Assembly (NCBI RefSeq): GCF_024345575.1
Contig: NZ_JAGQBJ010000004.1
Coordinates: 1 to 64,000, forward strand
Length of the DNA: 64,000 bases
Direction: 5' to 3'
DNA from: Cyanobium sp. Morenito 9A2
GTDB lineage: Bacteria > Cyanobacteriota > Cyanobacteriia > PCC-6307 > Cyanobiaceae
Shown here one piece after another: positions 53,940 through 63,757 of this stretch. The stretch's first letter is position 1, and each line of letters opens with the position of its first letter. The notes beneath the pieces were generated by a model. That model was not told where the DNA came from, did no database searches, and worked only from the letters and a program-made list of their open reading frames with translations. The position numbers were made by a program, and so were the translations under genes.

Positions 53940-54090
53940 CGGCGTCCAGCGGTGGAGCTGGTCTGCGGCGAAGACGTTCCAGTAGCGGCTCAGGCTTTTC
54001 AGGTTGGCTCGGGGGGTAAAGGGTGGTTCTGGTCAGGCGCAAGCTGCAGAACAGGGCCTGACCTCTGGTGCCCGGGCGTTCAACGGCTGC

Positions 54091-54372
54091 TCAGAGAACG
54101 CCGCGCTCGAGCTCATCGAGGTAGAGGAAAGTGGGGGCATGCACGCCGGCCTCCTGCCGCAGTTTGACCAGTTCCGGTGATTCAAAGAAGAGCCGGGCCG
54201 CTGCAAGCGAGGTCCACGCCGAGAGGTGAACCAACTGCTGGGGATCGGAGGCGTCCCGGAGCAGCTGGAAGCTGATCTCACCGGCCTCGCGGCGGATCGT
54301 GGCGGCGTCATCGAAAAATCGCTTCCAGGCTGGATAGCTTTCCACCGCGTGGAGGATCAGCACGTGGGGCAT
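54091..54372 (-). CDS. Dimeric alpha-beta barrel (antibiotic biosynthesis monooxygenase-like) protein
   Basis: 93 aa from ATG 54370-54372; ATG at 54399 would add 9 residues. The sequence PHVLILHAVESYPAWKRFFDDAATIRREAGEISFQLLRDASDPQQLVHLSAW is typical of the ABM/stress-responsive dimeric alpha-beta barrel fold, small enzymes or ligand binders. No catalytic residues can be named. Neighbours do not define the pathway. Confidence 0.7.
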   Translation of the reverse strand: MPHVLILHAVESYPAWKRFFDDAATIRREAGEISFQLLRDASDPQQLVHLSAWTSLAAARLFFESPELVKLRQEAGVHAPTFLYLDELERGVL

Positions 54373-54426
54373 GGGCTCTGAGCGGAGCTCCTGAGTCAAG
54401 CAGCGCAGCCCGAAGCCTCAATGGGA

Positions 54427-54969
54427 TCAATCGCCTTGGCCCGGCCCCCTGGGACCGTTGTCATACTTGCGGCTCAGGCGGTCCAGTTCGCTGCGCAGGT
54501 CATCAAGATCGCTGCGGTTGCGCTCCCTTTCCTGATCGGGGTACTGACGCAGGGAGCGGAACATCAGGCCGGCGCCGCCCCCGACCATGGCCACCATTGC
54601 CAGCAGGCTCCAGAGGCTGGTGGGCCGGAAGCTGAACACCAGGCTCTGGAGCACCAGCACCCCAAGGGCGGCGGAGCTGGCCCAGATCAGGAACCAGGCC
54701 AGTTTGCGGTAGGTGCCCGCGAGCAGCAGGGCGGCGCCGATGGCGAGGGGCACCATCAGCAGCCCGAAACCCTGGCCATTGTCGAAGCCCATCAGCCCAC
54801 CGAAGAAGCTGCCTCCGCGGCCGACCGAGCCCCTGCCGAACCAGCCCCCCAACCCCAATGACCCCTGGGATCCCACCATCACCTGGCTGGTGAACAGCAC
54901 GATGCCGGCGGCGAACAGGGCCCCACCGAACAGGAACTGCAGGAAGTCCTGAGTGGGCTTGCGGCTCAT
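54427..54969 (-). CDS. Conserved membrane protein, unknown function
   Basis: 180 aa from ATG 54967-54969. Helices near 10-28, 67-85, 90-108 and 118-135; a glycine-rich stretch (GSLGLGGWFGRGSVGRGGS) connects the first two, and a charged, arginine-rich cytoplasmic tail (RSDLDDLRSELDRLSRKYDN) ends the protein. The tail could form a short coiled coil. No named family recognised. Confidence 0.65.
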   Translation of the reverse strand: MSRKPTQDFLQFLFGGALFAAGIVLFTSQVMVGSQGSLGLGGWFGRGSVGRGGSFFGGLMGFDNGQGFGLLMVPLAIGAALLLAGTYRKLAWFLIWASSAALGVLVLQSLVFSFRPTSLWSLLAMVAMVGGGAGLMFRSLRQYPDQERERNRSDLDDLRSELDRLSRKYDNGPRGPGQGD

Positions 54970-55044
54970 GGGACATGCCCAGGGGGAGCCATCCTGTGCA
55001 AGGGGGGTCAGGCCTGTCAATGGCGACCCGTCGTCCTTGGGCCT

Positions 55045-55461
55045 TCACCAGGGAAACGCCACCGTCACCCCCACCACCTCCACGGCCGGATCCGCCTGGA
55101 CGATCGCCAGCAGATCCGTCTGCAGCCGATCCACCCAGGGCCCTGTGTTCACCCAGCCCAACCGCCTCCAGCTCCAAACCTTCGGCCCCGGTGCCCCTGC
55201 GCTCAGCACATAGTTCCGAGGCCCCTCCTGATCCGGCTGGCTGTAGACGCACACCCCGCAACTGAACGGAGCATCCTTCAGCTCCACCCACCAACCCCAG
55301 TCTTCGCAGCAGACGAACGCTGCCCTGTGGCCGCGCCCGATCAGCGCTGTCTGCAGGTAGCGAGCCAGGGACTGGCCCACGGTGCCCGGATTGGTCCAGA
55401 CCTGCTCCTCCCCCGGGAGCTGGGGAAACTGTGCGGAGTGGATTTCAATGAAGCGGGCCAA
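55045..55461 (-). CDS. Hypothetical protein
   Basis: 138 aa, TTG start at 55461 (no ATG in the N-terminal region). The protein is Trp-rich with a Cys-rich middle (AAFVCCEDWGWWVELKDAPFSCGVCVY) and a helix ending in WVDRLQTDLLAIVQADPAVEV. Soluble, no signal peptide. Family not recognised. It precedes the end of glcF by 54 bases on the same strand. Confidence 0.6.
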   Translation of the reverse strand: MARFIEIHSAQFPQLPGEEQVWTNPGTVGQSLARYLQTALIGRGHRAAFVCCEDWGWWVELKDAPFSCGVCVYSQPDQEGPRNYVLSAGAPGPKVWSWRRLGWVNTGPWVDRLQTDLLAIVQADPAVEVVGVTVAFPW

Positions 55462-55515
55462 GGCGAGGGGTTGTGCCGATGGATCGAGGCGGTGCCTGCG
55501 CTGACTACACCAGCC

Positions 55516-56904
55516 TCAGCCGCCTGAGAGGCTCCGCTCCAGCAGCTGAATCGGGTGCAGCACCTCGATCGCTCGCCCGGTGCCATCCATGTGCTGGCGG
55601 ATCTGCAGGGTGCAGCCGATGTTGGCGCTCACCGCCAGATCGGCACCGGTGCCGGTGAGATCCTGTGCCTTGAGGCGGCCCAGTTCGGCGGCCTCATCAG
55701 GTTGCACCAGGTTGTAGATGCCGGCGCTGCCGCAGCACACTCCCGCCTCGCTGGCCTCGCGCAGCTGCACGTGGGGGATGCGCCGCAGCAACGCCCTTGG
55801 CTGCTCGGAGATCCCCTGGCCGTGAAGCATGTGGCAGGCGTCGTGGAAGGCCAGCCGCAGCGGCCGCTCGGCGCTGGCGGGCGTGCCATCGCCGTGGCGC
55901 AGGGGCTTCAGGCGGATCTTGACGGCTTCGCTGAGGCCCACGCGCTCCAGAAATTCCTGGATGTCCTCCACCCGGGCGGCGAAGGCGCTGCCACGGGCGG
56001 CCCAGGCGGGTTCGGCCGCCAGCAGCCGCTCGTAGGCCTTGAGGGTGTGGCCGCAGCCGGAGGCCGCCACCAACACGGCCTCCAGGGGTTCACTCCCCGC
56101 CGGCTTGCCCGGGCCGACCACGGCATCGAAGGCGTCGATCAGATCCCCCGCCAGCGCTCGGGTCTGCTCCAGTTCCCCCTGGTGGTGGGTGACGGCGCCG
56201 CAGCAGTTCTGGGCCGGGGGGATCACCACCTCGATGCCATTGGCGCTCAGCACTTCGATGGCCGCCCGGTTCACCGCCGGATCGAACAGCCGCTGCACGC
56301 AGCCCAGCACCAGCCCCACCCGGTGGCGCCGCTCGCCCTGGGCGGGCACCACCAGCGGGAAATCATCTGTGAACGCCTGGGGTGCCAGGGGCGGCAGCAG
56401 CCGCTCCATCGCCTCCAGCTGCGGCCCGAGCAGCCTGGTGAGGCCACTGGAGCGCGCCAGCCGTTGCAGCGGCGTGCCGGCATAGAGGCGCAGTGGCGCC
56501 AGCAGGGCCCGCAGCCTCCGGGGGTAAGGCAGCAGCGCGAACAGTAGCTGGCGGAAGCGGCGCTGGCCTGGGCTGCGCAGGTCCGGCGCGTTGAGCTTGG
56601 GGCGGGTGGCCTCGATCAGCTGGTCGTAGCGCACGCCCGAGGGGCAGGCCGTGACGCAGGCGAAGCAGCCCAGGCAGGAATCGAAGTGGCCCGCCACTGT
56701 GGCATCGAGTTCCAGCTCACCCGCCTCGATCGCCTTGAGCAGGTGAATCCGCCCCCGGGGCGAATCCATCTCCGTGCCCAGCACCCGGTAGCTGGCGCAG
56801 CTGGGCAGGCAGAAGCCGCAGTGCACGCAGGGGTCGCTGGCCAGGTTGAGGGGGCCCGCCAGGGCGGTGGCGTCGCGGGCCGTGGCGGACGGGGAGGCGC
56901 TCAT
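55516..56904 (-). CDS. glcF: Glycolate oxidase/dehydrogenase iron-sulfur subunit GlcF
   Basis: 462 aa from ATG 56902-56904. GlcF carries electrons from the FAD subunits. Two ferredoxin-type 4Fe-4S motifs, CVHCGFCLPSC and CLGCFACVTACPSG, are followed by two CCG (cysteine-rich heterodisulfide reductase) domains, seen as QNCCGAVTHHQG and ACHMLHGQGI...CCGSAGIYN. It belongs to the same enzyme as GlcE. 23 bases separate its start from the icd stop, and icd precedes it on the same strand. Confidence 0.94.
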   Translation of the reverse strand: MSASPSATARDATALAGPLNLASDPCVHCGFCLPSCASYRVLGTEMDSPRGRIHLLKAIEAGELELDATVAGHFDSCLGCFACVTACPSGVRYDQLIEATRPKLNAPDLRSPGQRRFRQLLFALLPYPRRLRALLAPLRLYAGTPLQRLARSSGLTRLLGPQLEAMERLLPPLAPQAFTDDFPLVVPAQGERRHRVGLVLGCVQRLFDPAVNRAAIEVLSANGIEVVIPPAQNCCGAVTHHQGELEQTRALAGDLIDAFDAVVGPGKPAGSEPLEAVLVAASGCGHTLKAYERLLAAEPAWAARGSAFAARVEDIQEFLERVGLSEAVKIRLKPLRHGDGTPASAERPLRLAFHDACHMLHGQGISEQPRALLRRIPHVQLREASEAGVCCGSAGIYNLVQPDEAAELGRLKAQDLTGTGADLAVSANIGCTLQIRQHMDGTGRAIEVLHPIQLLERSLSGG

Positions 56905-56927
56905 GGGGGCCAGTCTGCCCCGCAGGC

Positions 56928-58373
<1,446 letters not shown>

Positions 58374-58442
58374 CGACGCCAGCGGTTGCGGAGCGCCGAG
58401 ATTAGGTTGCGCACACGCCCCGTTCTGCTCAGGGGAAACGCC

Positions 58443-58886
58443 ATGAACGCGGCGGATCAGGCACGCACACTGGAGATCACCCAGGCGATCGCGGCTGCGG
58501 CGGCCCTCCTGCGTCAGCAGTTTCCCGCCGCCAAAGCCAACCTCAACCCCTGGCGCGACGACCCGATCACGCGTCAGTTCCAGGAATGGGAATCCATTGA
58601 CCTGGCCTTTCACTTCCCTGGCTGGAGCCCCAGGCTCCAGTGCCGCAGCCTGCTGGTGCAGCTGCGCCTGGCCCAGCGACCGGAGCGGGGATCGGCCGAG
58701 CGTCCACGGCTGTTGGGGGTGTTGATCAGTGGCATGACCTTCCACGGGGAGCAGTGGCGCCTGGCCACCGTGGGCGACTGGGAACCCACGGGCCCCCAGC
58801 CGCCGGAGACCGCCGTGGTGGCCAAGCTGCAGACCTTCTGCCGGGAGCTCTTTGAGCTGTTTGAGGGCAAGCGCTTGGCGGCCTGA
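58443..58886 (+). CDS. Conserved hypothetical protein
   Basis: 147 aa, ATG start at 58443. It begins with a helix [31 protein letters not shown] and ends in a hydrophobic helix [23 protein letters not shown]. The middle has a strand-rich [24 protein letters not shown]. No signal peptide. Family not recognised, but the size and content look like a cyanobacterial conserved protein. Confidence 0.6.
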   Translation: MNAADQARTLEITQAIAAAAALLRQQFPAAKANLNPWRDDPITRQFQEWESIDLAFHFPGWSPRLQCRSLLVQLRLAQRPERGSAERPRLLGVLISGMTFHGEQWRLATVGDWEPTGPQPPETAVVAKLQTFCRELFELFEGKRLAA

Positions 58887-59723
58887 AAGGCCAGGACTCA
58901 CCAGAGCACACGAACCAGATCGCGCTGGAGGGCTCGGTCCGAGGTCACCGGTTCATGGCCGTGGTCGACCGCTCGGCCAAGGGGCAGTTGATCGATGGGA
59001 TCGCGCTGATGGTCGGGCCGCACGATGCGTGGGGTGATCACACCCTCGTGCAGGGACAGGGTTTGGAAGCCGTGGCGCTCCCGAAGGATGGGTGAGGCAG
59101 GCGGGCTCGGGAAACGGACGTTGTCCGGCGGGGGCGCTTGCAACCATCACCCCCCTCTCACCGCGCCCAGAGGCAGGGGTCTGGCCGGAGCGACACGGGC
59201 GGCCCTGGCCCTGTCCGCGAGCATCCCAACCGTGGGCATCTTTCAGAACAAGCTGCAGCTCTCCAGCCGCAGGCCAGGTTCCTTGGGGCCAGCCCAGCGA
59301 AGCCGGCCTGACGCTCACCAGCAAGGTCACCAGATCAAGCGGGACGGGATGGGTATGCCAGCCTGCACCGCCTGGCCGGGTTGACGGCGCGCGCTGGGAG
59401 AGGGCCTATCAGCGGACGACACCCGGCCATGGCCCTGTGGCGCTGGCTGATCGCCACGTTTTCCCCCCTCTCGCCCGATCGAGCCAGGCGGCGAGGCGGG
59501 CTTGGGCCCCTTGGGCCCAGAAGGAGGTCGTTCGCTGGGCACCAACCTCGGGAGCTGATGGGCGGCACAACGCTTGAGCTGATCCCTGGTTTGATCGGTG
59601 GACCGGCCCGATCGAGGGGATGGCCGGGCGCGTAATCCTTCGCAACCTTGACGCAGTCTGCGGAAGGCCGCACGTAGCTTTGGCCCACTGCCCTGTCGCG
59701 TTTTCGAGCGCCCTTTTTCGACG
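58887..59723. other. Intergenic region, no supported gene
   Basis: 837 bases between the small hypothetical gene and ho1. Open frames occur on both strands (for example minus 58898-59143 and plus 59092-59577) but none shows a family signature, a convincing start or a signal peptide. No tRNA, repeat, riboswitch or terminator was recognised. It may hold a small RNA, a degraded gene or regulatory sites. Confidence 0.5.
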
Positions 59724-60437
59724 ATGTCCGTCGCCCTTGCCACCCAGTTGCGTGAAGGGACCAAAAAGTCCCACACCATGGCCGAGAACACCGGTTTCGT
59801 GACCTGCTTCCTGAAGGGGGTCGTCGACAAGGTCAGCTACCGCAAGCTGGTGGCTGACCTCTACTTCGTCTATGCGGCGATGGAGGAGGAGATCGGCAAG
59901 CTCAAGGACCACCCGGTGGTGGGTCCGGTGGCCTTTGAGCAGCTCAACCGTCGTGAAAGCCTTGAGGCTGACCTGGCCTACTACTTCGGCCCCGACTGGC
60001 GCCATCAGATCAAGCCCTCCCCCGCGGCGGCGGCCTACGTCGCGCGCCTTCATCAGGTGGCGGCCGAGTCGCCCGAGCTGCTGGTGGGTCACCATTACAC
60101 CCGCTATCTGGGTGATCTCTCAGGGGGGCAGATCCTCAAGAACATCGCCCAGAAGGCCATGAACCTCGGCGAGAGCGATGGCCTGCACTTCTATGAGTTC
60201 GATGCCATCGCTGATGACAAGGCCTTCAAGGTCGCCTACCGCGCCACCCTTGATGAGCTGCCGATCGACCAGTCCACGGCCGATCGCATTGTCGAGGAGG
60301 CCAATGAGGCCTTCCATCTGAACATGACGATGTTCAAGGAGCTGGAGGGCAACCTGGTGGCGGCCATCGGCAAGGTGCTGTTCGGCTTCCTGACCCGCCG
60401 CCAGCGGGTGGGCAGCACCGAGGCTGTGGCCGCCTGA
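59724..60437 (+). CDS. ho1: Heme oxygenase (biliverdin-producing)
   Basis: 237 aa, typical cyanobacterial HO length. It opens heme to biliverdin IX-alpha, CO and iron, the first step toward phycobilins, with electrons from ferredoxin. The proximal heme ligand is His17 in KKSHTMAEN; the distal glycine-rich helix is LGDLSGGQILKNIAQKAM. The start ATG 59724 follows the 837-base region. The glycosyltransferase gene begins 10 bases after the stop. Confidence 0.96.
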   Translation: MSVALATQLREGTKKSHTMAENTGFVTCFLKGVVDKVSYRKLVADLYFVYAAMEEEIGKLKDHPVVGPVAFEQLNRRESLEADLAYYFGPDWRHQIKPSPAAAAYVARLHQVAAESPELLVGHHYTRYLGDLSGGQILKNIAQKAMNLGESDGLHFYEFDAIADDKAFKVAYRATLDELPIDQSTADRIVEEANEAFHLNMTMFKELEGNLVAAIGKVLFGFLTRRQRVGSTEAVAA

Positions 60438-60447
60438 GCGGCCGGGT

Positions 60448-61482
60448 TTGCGTCCGCTTCGCTTCCTGGTCCCCGGCACGTCGGGGAAGTTCCGCTGCGG
60501 CGGTCTGCAGGTGGAGTTACAGACCGCCCGTCTGGTGGGTGCCCTCACGGGCAGTGAGGTGGTCACCTACCGGCGCCGGGAGCCCGGTCGGCCGTTCCTG
60601 GGTGATCTGCTGCGCAACGAGCGCCCCCCTGGCCCCGCTTTATGGGTGGTGAGCTGGGGCTTCGACGTGCCCAAGCAGCTGCGGCGTCTGCGGGGGCGTC
60701 CCAGCGCCTATCACGCCCACAGCAGCGGCTACGGCTTCGATCTCCCCCCCGGGGTGCCGGTGCTCGCGGTGAGTCCCAACACGCTGGGCTACTGGGGCGA
60801 TCGGGCGCCCCGTCAGCCCTTGTTTCTGGTCCCCAACGCGATCGAGTCCCGTTGGGGCGACGACGGCGCCGTGCGTGATCCGGCCCGGGTGGCCCAGAGG
60901 CCGATCGATGTGCTGGTGCAGGCTCGCAAGAGCAGCGCCTACGTGCTCAGGCAGTTGGTGCCGGCCCTGCGGGCCAGGGGCCTGCGGGTCGAGGTGCAGA
61001 GCGGTTGGGTGCAGGACCTGGTGGATCTGTTCCGTTCGGCCAGGGTTTATCTCTATGACTCCGCTGATTATTGGCGTGGCCGCGGCGTGAGCGAGGGCTT
61101 CGGCCTACCGCCCCTGGAGGCGATGGCCAGCGGCTGTGTGGTGTTCAGCAGCCTCAACCATGCCCTGGCCGATGGCCTTGACCCTGGCCGACTCGGTCAC
61201 CAGATCGGAGCTGGCACGCTAAGCGCCGATGTGGAAAGGATCGCGGCGGCGGTGGCCGACCCGGCCGCCTTCCTCGCCGATCCCCAGCGCCTGGCCGAGC
61301 GCCTGGCCCAGTGCTCCGAAGGGGCGCTGCAGCTGCGCTGGCGCGAGGCCCTGGTGGCGATTGATGCCCACTGGGACCGCTTGCTGGCGGGGGAGCCGCC
61401 CCTGATGGCCCCCAGTCCGTTGCAGGTGCGCCTGGCTCAGCTGCGGGGACGGCTCAGGCGCCTGGGCGGCACGAGGCTTTGA
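60448..61482 (+). CDS. Glycosyltransferase, GT4-like family
   Basis: 344 aa, TTG start at 60448. GT-B fold: the N-terminal domain has the TSGKFRCGGLQVELQTARLV loop, and the C-terminal domain carries the family E-x7-E motif in GVSEGFGLPPLEAMASGCVVFSS. It transfers a sugar from a nucleotide-sugar donor to a glycan or lipid acceptor, probably for an envelope polysaccharide. The stop overlaps the next gene's start by 4 bases. Exact donor unknown. Confidence 0.8.
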   Translation: MRPLRFLVPGTSGKFRCGGLQVELQTARLVGALTGSEVVTYRRREPGRPFLGDLLRNERPPGPALWVVSWGFDVPKQLRRLRGRPSAYHAHSSGYGFDLPPGVPVLAVSPNTLGYWGDRAPRQPLFLVPNAIESRWGDDGAVRDPARVAQRPIDVLVQARKSSAYVLRQLVPALRARGLRVEVQSGWVQDLVDLFRSARVYLYDSADYWRGRGVSEGFGLPPLEAMASGCVVFSSLNHALADGLDPGRLGHQIGAGTLSADVERIAAAVADPAAFLADPQRLAERLAQCSEGALQLRWREALVAIDAHWDRLLAGEPPLMAPSPLQVRLAQLRGRLRRLGGTRL

Positions 61483-62576
61483 TCGAGCAGCCTGATCGCC
61501 TGCAGGTGCTGGTGCTCACAGGCGGGCTGATTCACCTGGTGAACCAATTGGCCGTGGTGTTCGACCTGCCCGAGGTGCAGGCCTCTGGCGCCGAGGTGGG
61601 CCTGATGTTCACGGGTGTGATCACCGGTGATGCGCAGGGGCTTGGGGCCCAGCATCAGGCGGTGCAGAACTGGCTGGCGGTGTTGCAGCGTGAGGATCCC
61701 GTGCACTTCGGCGCGGTGGAGCTGATCTCCTGCGCTGAAGATCTCCGGCCTGGCTGGGATCTGGTCTGCCTCAACAACCTGTGGCAGGGAGCGCAACGCG
61801 ATCCGGTGGAACGATTCGGGATCGCCACTGTGGTGGTGGGTGGCGATGGGCTGGGCCTCTATTACCGCACAGGCCGGGAGCTGCGGGCGATCCTTCCCAG
61901 TCTGTTGGGCTGTCCGATCGCCTTCGGCGATCGCGAGGTGCGTTATGTGCTCAACGGACGCCAACCTTTTTGGCATCGACCTCCTGGTCCCGCCAAGCCG
62001 GTGTCAGAGGCGATTCGCCGACAGCTGTTCGACGCCCTGGTGGCGAGCCAGCGGCAGCGGTGTCAGGTCTTTGTTCAAGACTGCCTGGAGCGGACGCCGC
62101 CGAACCGGCCCTTCTGGCTCTGCTCCGTTCCCAACCTGGCTCACCAGTTCCCTTTGAACCAGCTGCCTTTTTCGGTGCTTGAGCGCTGGTTGCAGCAGCT
62201 GGGCCGTGGTCATGGATTCGATCGCCAGCGGGATGCGTTGCTGCTCATCGACCATCCCAAGGCCCCAGCCTGGGGAAGCTTCGGGTCTGATCTTCCCGCT
62301 GGTGTCAGCGGACGGATCCGTAGTGCCGTGCCGCTGGAGGTGCTGGTGCGGGCCCTTGAGGAGGCGGCGCCTGGGCGATCAATTGTGGTGGCCGGCCTGA
62401 GCTCGGCTCTTTATGGCGTGCGCTGCCTCACCGGGGCGGCTGTGGTGTGGCTGTCACTGGCGCCGCTCTGGCTCGGCAATCGCCTCTACAGGCGCAGGCC
62501 GCTGGAGTTTCTCCACAGGGCGCTGAGGGTGAGGCGGATGGCGCAGCTCACGGCGCAACTGCGGAGCGATCAATAG
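61479..62576 (+). CDS. Polysialyltransferase/GT52-like protein (putative)
   Basis: 365 aa, TTG start at 61479 overlapping the previous stop. The N-terminus LQVLVLTGGLIHLVNQLAVVFDLPE, the middle GIATVVVGGDGLGLYY, and the conserved-looking ALLLIDHPKAP (DHP-type motif) fit bacterial polysialyltransferase-like enzymes that process sialic-acid-type or other capsular sugars. A hydrophobic stretch near 325-340 may anchor it. Assignment is by pattern only. 7 bases overlap with the convergent membrane protein gene at its end. Confidence 0.55.
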   Translation: MIEQPDRLQVLVLTGGLIHLVNQLAVVFDLPEVQASGAEVGLMFTGVITGDAQGLGAQHQAVQNWLAVLQREDPVHFGAVELISCAEDLRPGWDLVCLNNLWQGAQRDPVERFGIATVVVGGDGLGLYYRTGRELRAILPSLLGCPIAFGDREVRYVLNGRQPFWHRPPGPAKPVSEAIRRQLFDALVASQRQRCQVFVQDCLERTPPNRPFWLCSVPNLAHQFPLNQLPFSVLERWLQQLGRGHGFDRQRDALLLIDHPKAPAWGSFGSDLPAGVSGRIRSAVPLEVLVRALEEAAPGRSIVVAGLSSALYGVRCLTGAAVVWLSLAPLWLGNRLYRRRPLEFLHRALRVRRMAQLTAQLRSDQ

Positions 62577-63757
62577 CGCACCTCCCAGGGCCAGCGGTCG
62601 GGGATGCAGAGGAACGAGTCGTTCGCCCCGCAGGCCAGCGTTTCGGTGTTGAGGATGCGCCCGAACAGCCAGTAGTGAAGGGTGACGAGCAGGGCGGGCA
62701 GCAGGTAGGCGTAGGCCTGGTAGCGGTGGATCCAGGCCAGATAGGTGATCAACAGAAAAAACCCCACACCATCCGCCAATCGGAAGGTGATCTGGGGAAA
62801 CCACTCCCATTCGACCGAGGCCTGAATGAGCAGAAACAGCACGGAGAACAGGGCTAGCTGCCGGCTCAGAGAACATTTCAGCAATCGCATCACTCCGAGG
62901 TGCCGTTGCCAGCAGGTGAGGGCCAGTCCCAGCGCCAGGGCCCATTGCAGCCGCTGAACTTCCCGCAGCACGGCGTAGTGACTGAAGAAGGTTTCCCGGG
63001 CGGCATAGACGGAGACTTTCTGCCAGGCGATCGGCGCGACGGCGATCAGCAGGGCTGCGAGGACGCCCATGGTCAGCCACCAGCGCCAGCGGCCCGGGGC
63101 CGTTCCGGTCGCCCGATCGCGCAGCAGCAGGGGGGAAAGGCTGAGCAGCAGGTTCGTGGGGAAGGTGGAGTGGACCAGGGCAGACCAGAGCACCCCAACC
63201 GCGATCAAGGGACGACGGAGCTCCACCAGGCGCCCTGACCAGAGCATCAGGGGCAGCAGCAGCAGCAGGGCCAGGGCCTGCCTGGTCACGCCGTTCTGCA
63301 GAAAACTCCGCAGCAGGGGGCTGCAGCAGATCAGCAGACTCGACCAGCCCCCCCAGGCCAGGGCCCGCCAGCGCCAGGCCAGCAGGAGCGGTGCGGCGGC
63401 ATACCCGGCGGCCACCAGTCCGTGCACCGCCGCCATGCGATACGGCAAGGCCAACACCAACGGGCCCACCAGCAGCCAGAACGGTTCCCCTTTGGTGCCA
63501 CCACCTGGGTAGATCGCGAAGCCGTGGCTCAGCTTGGTGATGTCACTGGTCCCCCAGCTGGCGAGGGTGAAGAACAGGGCCACCAGGCTCAGCAGCACCG
63601 CTGCTCCGATCCACCAGCCGCGCCGGCGCCCGTTGACCCCGGCCCATGACATCCAGGCGGCCGCCGCCAGTTGGCACCCGAAGAGGCCGGCCATCAGCAG
63701 GGGGGCTGCGGTGACCTGATCGATGCGGAAAGGACCTTCGGTCGGGAACGGGGTCAT
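62570..63757 (-). CDS. Polytopic membrane protein, EpsG/polymerase-like
   Basis: 395 aa from ATG 63755-63757, with about ten hydrophobic segments. Large non-cytoplasmic loop (LASWGTSDITKLSHGFAIYPGGGTKGEPF) between the second and third helices, and the tail ends in a Cys-bearing loop (ETLACGANDSFLCIPDRWPWEVRY). Such layouts occur in exopolysaccharide polymerases and EpsG-like proteins. The neighbouring glycosyltransferases support this, but no family motif is certain. Its start overlaps the stop of the next upstream gene by 4 bases (ATGA). Confidence 0.6.
   Translation of the reverse strand: MTPFPTEGPFRIDQVTAAPLLMAGLFGCQLAAAAWMSWAGVNGRRRGWWIGAAVLLSLVALFFTLASWGTSDITKLSHGFAIYPGGGTKGEPFWLLVGPLVLALPYRMAAVHGLVAAGYAAAPLLLAWRWRALAWGGWSSLLICCSPLLRSFLQNGVTRQALALLLLLPLMLWSGRLVELRRPLIAVGVLWSALVHSTFPTNLLLSLSPLLLRDRATGTAPGRWRWWLTMGVLAALLIAVAPIAWQKVSVYAARETFFSHYAVLREVQRLQWALALGLALTCWQRHLGVMRLLKCSLSRQLALFSVLFLLIQASVEWEWFPQITFRLADGVGFFLLITYLAWIHRYQAYAYLLPALLVTLHYWLFGRILNTETLACGANDSFLCIPDRWPWEVRY

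Noticed and set aside
59092-59577. 161-codon plus-strand frame upstream of ho1.
   Set aside because: No domain, atypical Pro/Arg/Trp content, and competing frames on the other strand; treated as non-coding for now.
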